Source: Micropterus salmoides
Lineage: Eukaryota; Chordata; Actinopteri; Centrarchiformes; Centrarchidae
Direction: 5' to 3'
Assembly (NCBI RefSeq): GCF_014851395.1
Contig: NW_024040928.1
Span: 11,612,943 to 11,676,942 of the forward strand
Length of the DNA stretch: 64,000 nt
In this document: positions 51,801 to 60,972 of the stretch, in pieces
How positions within the stretch are numbered: the first letter of the stretch is position 1
Layout of the letters: each line of letters begins with the position of its first letter
The notes under the pieces: model-generated
Told to the model about the DNA's origin: nothing
What the model saw: only the letters and a program-made list of their open reading frames with translations
The model's database searches: none
Made by a program: the position numbers and the translations under genes

Positions 51801-53732
51801 TGCTGGTGTCATTCCCCTAATCACACAGAAACACCCTCAGATTAATATTAGTATTGTGTCCAAACCATGTTGTCAAGAAAACACACGTGAAATGTTAAAA
51901 TTAAAACGGGAAATGAGCGATCCTGCACACGAAACAGCTGTTTGCTATTAGAAAGATAACAGTTATAAAGACCCAGAATATGGGTGAAAGGATAGATTAG
52001 CACACGCAGGTAGCAGGGATCGTCTGAGCTACAGAGAGAGCTGGGGGTGTGTTAAAAGGTGTAGCTCCCGACACGCAGTTAACTCATGACTGAGGTTACA
52101 CCTCACGGCCCAAAAAGGAGAACAAACGCATGTGTGTACATATTCAGCTGAGGTCTGCGGCTTACTTAGGCTAGCCTTCAACTCAACAATCAATCATGAT
52201 TTCAGCTAAATGCTAAAGTTGTTGTTACTCGTCTGTGTTCTGCTAACAGAACACCGGGTGCTTTCTAATCAGATGCCATTGTGCTGTTGCCGAGGTGACA
52301 TAGGTTTCATTTTACAGTGGACGGATGGTAACATTAACTTCTTTTAGCTTGAAATAATCCCAAACTTTGGACACTTTCTTCTTTGTCCCTTGCGATTTTC
52401 TCTCTCTTCCTGCACTTTGCAAACAGTGCCATTATAATCACCTCTTGTTCACAGAATAAGCGTGATGTGCCACAGTTATAAATGTCTGTGCGAAACAGGG
52501 TGCTGGATAGTTACATGGATTAAACGAACAAAAGAATTTGCGTCAAAGCATTTTAGTAATCGATGCATCGTTTCAGCCCTACATAAATCCATAATGTTTG
52601 AATTATACAGAACACGAAAAAGATCCAGTCACGGTCGCTTTACTACAGAGGTTATACATACAGATGACTAATCTATCTAAAGCTTTTAATGACAAGAATA
52701 AGACATAAACATGTCCATGACTACTTTTGTCTATGTGACTCTGGTTCTCTCTGACCTGTGAGACTTGTGGAGCTCAAGAATCTTCTCCTCCATCTCCTTG
52801 TTCTGATTGGGTGCAAAGGTCCGCTGACCGATATAGTCCAGAGGGCGAGGCTGGTCGGGTTCATAGTCACCAAATTCTGCCTGGAAACCAAAAGGAGACA
52901 GCTGATTCATACATACTGATACATAAACAAAGACGGGTTACCAAGCAAAGTCATATCTGGAAACTGCACACTTGCTAGCTCCTCGCCCACCTGCACAGAC
53001 ATACAGTACATATCCACACATAGTATATTCTACCTGCAATGTGTATGACCCCAGGAGAGCGTGAGTGACAAATGAGCAAGGCAGCCGACCAGAAGCCACA
53101 TCTTCACGGAGCTGCAGACACAAAAGGTACCTGCGAGAGAGAAAAAGGGAAACAGGCAAGGTTTTAGCTGAAACTAAGCCTACTCACAACGACAAAAAAC
53201 TCGTTCTGAGCCTTTATTTGAACAGGACTGGCTCCATTGTTCATGATGACAATAAAGAGATCCCAGTGGCCAAATTGTCTCTCCTCCTGTGAGGCCCAAG
53301 CACAGAGTCAGCTGGGGTGGATTTAATCTCTTTGTTGGTGCTGTATGTCTAATACACACCATGACATGCCCAAACTCAGTTCCATAGCATGTGCGTTTGC
53401 ACTAAGTGCATTGTCCAGTGGTTCTGTGGATTTACGATAGTTTAAGCTGTCCCCTGCAGTAAACCTATAGGGATGGATTCATTATGTGAATGGAGCTTCT
53501 GTGTGGATTACTAATTCTGACACCTCAGGGAGCTAGTGAATGTATCATCCTGGCTACTGAAAATGTTATTCAAAAGTCTCTGCAGTGGGACCGACACTTT
53601 CTGACATGGATGCTTAAACCCCAGTCATCCAGTTACAGGGCCTCTCTTCACTAGCCAAATATCCTGTCCCTGGACAATTCTTGATTGAAAACATCTTAAA
53701 TGAATTACATTCCCTTTATATATAAAATATAC

Positions 53733-53763
<31 letters not shown>

Positions 53764-54538
53764 AGTGTGTGGCAACCCCTGTGAAAAACATGTATTAAAT
53801 TGCATTTAAAGCAACTACAAAGAATTTATTTTGTGTTGGTTTTGGCGAACCCTATACCCTGTACACTACCTAGTGAGTGTACGTCACAGACTGTATGTTA
53901 TTGTGCGTTCCGTTTACCTCGGAAGTTGGAAGTCGGAGCTGGTAATGACGTCACACCCGAGTTGACCCGGTTCCAGTACACAAAAGATTTCAAGTCAGAA
54001 AACCAAGATAAACCCCACTGGCCATTGTTAGCAATACCAGTTGAAAATAATGCTTTATGCAGTATGCTGCACATACAAACAACGTAGCAACAGGTCCACA
54101 GATTTAAGTGTGGTGGACAGTGTGTACAATGTATGAGACACAAATAAAGAAAGAAGTGTGATTAAAAGTATATTACTACAGCTTTCACTCTGTTGATGCT
54201 CGGACCAGCCATCTTGGATTTTGAATTTGGGGTTGGTAAGGTTCTGCCGACTGAGTCGCGCGCGTGTCCTCGATTAGACTTTAGCTAAAACCATCAGAGA
54301 AGTTGTTCATCAGACATACACACCCGCCTAAATGCTGTGTGCTTGGAGCATGCAAACAGCAGGCAAAGTACTGTTCCATATTAGCAGTTATATGGAGCGT
54401 GTTTATATGGAAGAGACGCTGCTTTCTTAATCTTTGAAAACTGTACAACCCTGGAGCAGTGTGAATGAATTTGCTGTTCAGAAAATCTGATTCTTGATGA
54501 AATATGATTGTTTTGTAGAATCGAATAAAGTATATAAA

Positions 54539-54589
<51 letters not shown>

Positions 54590-57500
54590 CGCACGCATAT
54601 ATGTACAAATACAAAATTAATTAACAATGTGTACAAAGCCAACTTGTGTCTGTTTTTGTTTGTTTGTGTTTCAGGCCTTAGACATGCAAATAATTTATTT
54701 TATTTTAAAGCTGCACTTATCAATAATTTTTATATAAAAAAATGGGTCAGATGATTATGTGTCATGTGAAGCTTACATTAACAGCCCACAGAGACTTATT
54801 AAGCAATTCTGCAGTTCTCCACAGTTCTACAGAGCCTGTTAGCATCTTTCAGCTCAAGGTTTTGGTTTTAGGGCTTGTTTCAGTTCACTCTCACTGCATT
54901 TCCAGTAGCAGTTGCCAGCTGTTCTCAGCAAAAAGCTTCTAAGTTGACGCTGCCTGCTGAGATTATGTGTTGAAGACCAAAAAAAACAGCCAAAAAAAGA
55001 AGGAATATTGGCCTTATATTCATCAGGGGGGCAGAAACATAATAATAAATGTTACTGTCACTAAATGCGTAAGTGGCAACTGTTTGCTAACACATTCACT
55101 ATGACAACTTAAAAAGATAATAATATGTCTATAATTTTGTTTACAATTTCTCCAAATGGACATAAAAGTAAAATAAGTAAACAGTGGTACATCTCTAAAC
55201 GTGTCAATGTGTGTGTACCTGGTAATGTCTTCAGTGAGCAGTGAGGGTTCAGGAGGGTAGAACTTGACGTTGAACGCAAACTTCCAGTTGTTACCTGGAG
55301 AAAGAGAGTGATTTACAGCGCAATTACATTGTATATAACCAGTACAGGGGAATATGTCTATATACTAGAATAACACGGTCTCAAGTAGGATTCTCTTTAG
55401 TTTTAATATCAGTATTATAATCAGAGTGGTCTCTTTTTCTATGCAATTCCATCCATCCCTCTGCCCATCTCACCCATCTGCGAGTGTGTTTAAGAGGCAG
55501 GGAGAGAAAAGTGAGGGCAACTAATGCAGAACAGCTTTTAAACAGTACTAAGCCTGGTACATCACACGCACGTATACACACACTCAAATACAGCAGCAGA
55601 TCTGGTATTGCATAACCTTATTCTGGCTTCACCAAATACCAAACTGTAATCCTAATCATCATCATCATCATCATCACCACCACCACCATCAGAAACAAAG
55701 GGCATCACCATCACTATCACCATAATATCTTCATCCATGTGTCATAATACAGTTTGCTTTAAGATATCACTAATTTCATATCAATTTCATTTGGCTCCAA
55801 TTTTCTATTCTTATTCCCGCAGGCGGCCATATTGACCCCTGCCACCTTCTCCATGTCCAACCTCTCTATTTTGCTTGGCTCCACCCAACAACACACACAC
55901 CCATCATGTGGAAAATTCCATCCGGACGTCACATCGAGACCATTTCCTCCTCCAAGGTCACACACACTTCGACGTATACACACACACACACACACACGTG
56001 CATGCAAGTCCTCACATACAGAAACACACACGTGCAGACACAGAGCCCTCGCAGCTGCATCCCAGAGGAGCAGGAAGACGGTCCTGATTCCTAGCTTCTG
56101 TGTGTGTCTATTTGGGGTGTGAGTATGTGTCTAGGAGTGAGATTGAGTTGGTATGTTTCATTGGCAGCACTAAGTGCTTTGGGAATCTCTGGTGACCATT
56201 TCATCTTTCTACACAACCACGTGCTGCCCATCAATACACCCCATGATGCATAGAATATACACACACTGATACACATCCTGTCCCTATGTGACATTTGTTA
56301 CGATGGATTTGACTGCAGACAAATCAATTGTCTAGGTTCAAGGCTATTTCTAGGCTTTCAGCCCTTTTCTGAAAACCAGTACCTCAGCTTCTCGGGAGTA
56401 CATTTTCCCTCTGATTTTTCTCCTTTTTACTGTAGTGCTGTCACATTTTCAGCTGACCCACGAATTTTACTTCATCTTCCCTCTATGCGGCTCATGATCT
56501 ATCTTCATCTTCACCATCCATCTTCTATCATCATCTGATCAGATTTACCTATTTTTACTCAGGCCCCATCCACTCTACTGCGTTTCTGTTTTAAAATGGA
56601 GACATTTTGCTACGTTTGCACCTCCTGTCCAGACTAAAAAGATGAGAACGAAGACCTAAAACAGAGAAGTTTGAAAACACTGCCGACCCCGTTTTGAATT
56701 TTACAACCATGGAGAACAGAGGACTTTAGAAACGATGATGCAGACGCTCATGTGTGGCTTTCTGATTGGGTGTCATAAGTCATACAAAGCAGAAACACAA
56801 TGCTACTGACAGAGTTTTTGATTTGGTATTTTTATTAAAATATTTTGACTGCGCAAATAACACTTAGGCTATAGCCTACACACTTGTACTGTGTAAGTTG
56901 GTGTTTACTTCATGATGACTTCCAGTCTGTTTGTGCCTGTCAACTCTAAAACGCAGCGAAAACGCGTCTGTGGACGGAGATAGTATTCGTTTTAAAACTC
57001 GGAGTAGTGTGGATGGGGCCTCAGTATCCAACTCCCATGAACACAGGCCCACATGATACAGTCTCTCTCTCTCACTATAAACACTAACACACAGAAAAAT
57101 GTACACAAATGAATACGTGGCCAGTCTGAGTACCACTCATGCATGAACTACAGGCACACACAGCCACGAAAACACAGGTATGCATGTTCACCACACACTA
57201 TGCGCTGCTTACACGTACACACGAACCGCACACAGCCTGCACACACCCAGGCGTAACTACCTCACATGTACTAATTCTAAAATAACACTTTATGAGCCAA
57301 AATTATGTTTTAGTAAGACTTCCTCTTAAAAGTGCTATTTGAAGTTTAAGGTGCACCAATAGAGCTTGTTTGTTTTAACTGTAGTGTAAAAAGCCGAAGC
57401 CAGAAATCAACAGCAAAAGAAGAGAAGCTTCATGGTAGTCAGCTAGTTATTGCCATACTATACAAACCCCCTCAAAATTATTAACATTAACAAATAATTA

Positions 57501-60001
57501 CAAAAAACAGTCCAACTCTAAATACAACAAACTCATTTGAAATCCTCAAAAAATGAAACTGGAGAAACAGCATTCCTCTAAATTCTAACAAGATCCCGTT
57601 TGTCAGTGTACTCTGTACTAATGACGTTACCATAAATAGAGGATGCCTTCTTAATTGTTGCAGGCATGCACCTGTGTGCATTCAAAGATAAAATAGAGCT
57701 TTGACTATGTTTTGGTCCACACGCTCAATAGCTGTCTGTCAACAAAAGATGAGATGCCACGCCTTGCCCCGCATTTATAAATGAACAGCAGTTAATAAAG
57801 AGAGCAATGAATAATGAAGCAGAGTGATCACACTTTGGTGACCGCTTCTTCAGCTCTGGCAAGACTGCTGTCATTTGGTTTCAAATGTCTCTGGCTTTGT
57901 TTGACTTTATGATGCTGTTCATTCTTCCTTTGATATCGGGATACTTGAACTCTTTTATTAATTCAGCCTCGATATTTAATTCATAACCTTTTGGCTGAGA
58001 AGTTGCGGCCATGGTGTATAGTAAGAGACATCTTGTTGAGGCAGGCTGAGGGAGACAGAGGAAAGGCAGCACGAGCGTGAATTGAAAAATAAAACTTACT
58101 GCGTATCTGTCTCTTGATTTCCTTAGTGGGATCCAACCAACACTGGAGTGAGAGGCAGAGAATGACAAAAATATCATGAAACAGTGTCACAAGACAACAT
58201 ACAGACGTCTATTTCTGGAGTTTCTATGTGTGTACATTACTGACTTATTTGACATATACAAACACACACATCACTATGTGTGTGTGTGGATAGAACACAT
58301 ACCTTCTGTTCATGGCTGTCCGTGTATGCCAGACCGAAGTAGTCTTTTTCCAGTAGGTTAAGGTGCTCACACACCTTAAAGAATAAGTACTGGCCCTTCG
58401 CACGTTTCTGTGTGTGAGTGAGTGAGTGAGTGAGTGAGTGAGTGAGTGAGTGAGAGAGAGAGAGACACACAATGATTAAAGTTTGCACCTCACTTTAAAT
58501 TTTGACAGGAAAACAATAAAAGCTACTATATTCCAGTTTGTCAAGCTTCTAATTGTCATTTTAAAGCTTGAGAAATATGATTGCAAAAATATATGAGTAC
58601 CCTGTGAAATTTAAGAGATATTATAAAGATTATAAAGTCTCTGTTCCATCCTCTCTATCAATGCATCTCTGTTTCATCTGTTTTATCTACATCTGTTCCA
58701 TTATTCTCTTGCTCTTCCATCTGTCTCTGGGCAACACATTCCTTCATAGGGCCTGATGGGAGCCTTAGCCATAAAATCCTCCACACTCAACTATGACAAT
58801 GACATTTAGCACACATCCATGCTTGCGTGCACGCACACAAAAACGCGACGGCGCCCTTTGGACAGACAGAAGGTCAGACAGAGGGTGGAAACGATGAGAA
58901 AGAATGAAATTATTAAATAAAAATTTGTTTCTTTTCTGTGAGTCAGTGCAGTCTCAGTCTAATGCACCAAATGACAGTGGCATTGCGCAGACAGACTCGC
59001 AGACAGGGCAGGGAGGGAACGTGGTGAAAGTGGAAGGAAAGAGGATGAAAGAGTGCATTTTTCTTCTGGTCCTGGGACAGCTGAAAACATCTGCGGTATT
59101 TTCCTATACTTGGGTCAAGCACATGCGCTGCATACACGCGCTCACAGTGTAGTTGCATTCTGAACGCCCAAAGAATGTGAGAATGTGACCTTTTACGGTT
59201 TCTGTGTCTGTGCCGGCGTGCCTGCATGCAAGGCACTACCTAAGATTAATTTGTCGGCTGCAGGCTGTTTCAGGACTTACTTTATCCACAAATTTCTGTA
59301 TGTCTGTCACACAGTTATGCGATAGACATTATGATGGGTCAGGCAATGGACTATTTACATAGTGCCAACTGTTGATCAAGGGCAATATACAAGAAAATGG
59401 CTTTTAAATACATTTTGCAGCTTGGATCCCCAGCAACAAAAAATGACTGTAAAAGCTGAGTGACCTTAAATCCCTACATCACCAAGCATCAAACTGTTGT
59501 AATTGTAAGATTCAACTAAATGAAGTCATAAATACAATCATGGGGAAGAATGAAACCATAACCATCATATAAAAAATAGAGAGGTAAAGTGTGTGTCTGT
59601 ATCTATGTTATCTGTGTAAACAGGAGGCAGTAAATGCACTGCTCTATGTGTCACACCCAAAGCAACTGTGTCTGATATTTGTAAATACTACTCGACTCAT
59701 GTCTGACTGAAGCCTAATGAATTCTATGAAACAGTTCTTAAACCGTGTGACACTAAAATCCTGCTGAAACCAATACTAATGAAATTCTTAGAAACAGCAT
59801 TAAGACCATGTGACACTAAGACTCTCGTTTGAAACCCACTATTAAAGAGAGTCAGAGAAGGTCTGGACACTACACTAAAGGCACTACAGCTATAAAATAT
59901 GCATTAAGTTATTACACTGGAATAAATGTGATGCCATCGTTCAGAAATAGGACAGGAGGATAACAAAAGAATGGACATGGAGTTAGAGTAGACACTGGTA
60001 T

Positions 60002-60078
<77 letters not shown>

Positions 60079-60939
60079 GAAGGTCTGCTGGGCAAAACAA
60101 AAATTTAATCTCTGGAATGCATTGTGCATCTCTCCCTCTCACAACCTAACTATGCTAGTGTGTGGAGGGAGGGATTGATGCATATGTGTGTGACTCTGGG
60201 TGTGTGTGTGTGTGTGTATGCACAATGTGACAATAGCAGTTAGTGGCAGTATCAGCGTTTTTTGTTGCAAGACAAAGCAGCTACTGTTCAAACGACGGTA
60301 GACACTCACAGGCACGCCGATGGGCGTTGGCATACTGTAGATAAAGGTTCACTGCGGTAGAGTGAAATCCCCAGATCAAATGGGAAAATCTAGACGTGGA
60401 AAACGCTCAATATTCTGTTGAGGAGCCCTTGAACCAGGCACTGAACAACTGTTAACAGATCGAGTGGACCTGCACAATATTCTGGGCAGCTTCCCACTGA
60501 ATTTGAGTGAGTGTGGGAACGTGAGGAGGGGTATTGCTAAAAAAGCGCATGCAGCTTGGGAAAGTTTCTAATCATGAGCTATGGTAATAATGAGAAAAAC
60601 ACCATCTGATAAATAGCAACAGCGGAGAGACATTTATGGTCAAATTGTTTATACTTCTCTCACATTAAATTACTAATTTCTAGTAAAGTAAATCCCAAAT
60701 CATTCTCGCTTACTTTTTTAGGGACCTCATAAATCACAAACGTATGACTAGAGAAACAGTTTAAATCGGTATTGCTGATAAATTGTTAAAGCAGAGCCTG
60801 TGAGACCAGCATGAATGACATGATGTTGAGAGTACATGTGTGGTATGTTGGAGTGTTTGAAGAGGGGTCTAGGGCACATGCTTGTTAGGGAGCAGCAGAT
60901 GCAGAAAACTAATCTGGTGGGACCCCCATAATCTGCCAG

Positions 60940-60972
<33 letters not shown>

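Noticed and set aside
59904..60142. His-Thr open frames on the minus strand, and similar Cys-Val or His-Thr frames over other CA/TG repeats
   Set aside because: Pure products of dinucleotide repeats, not proteins.
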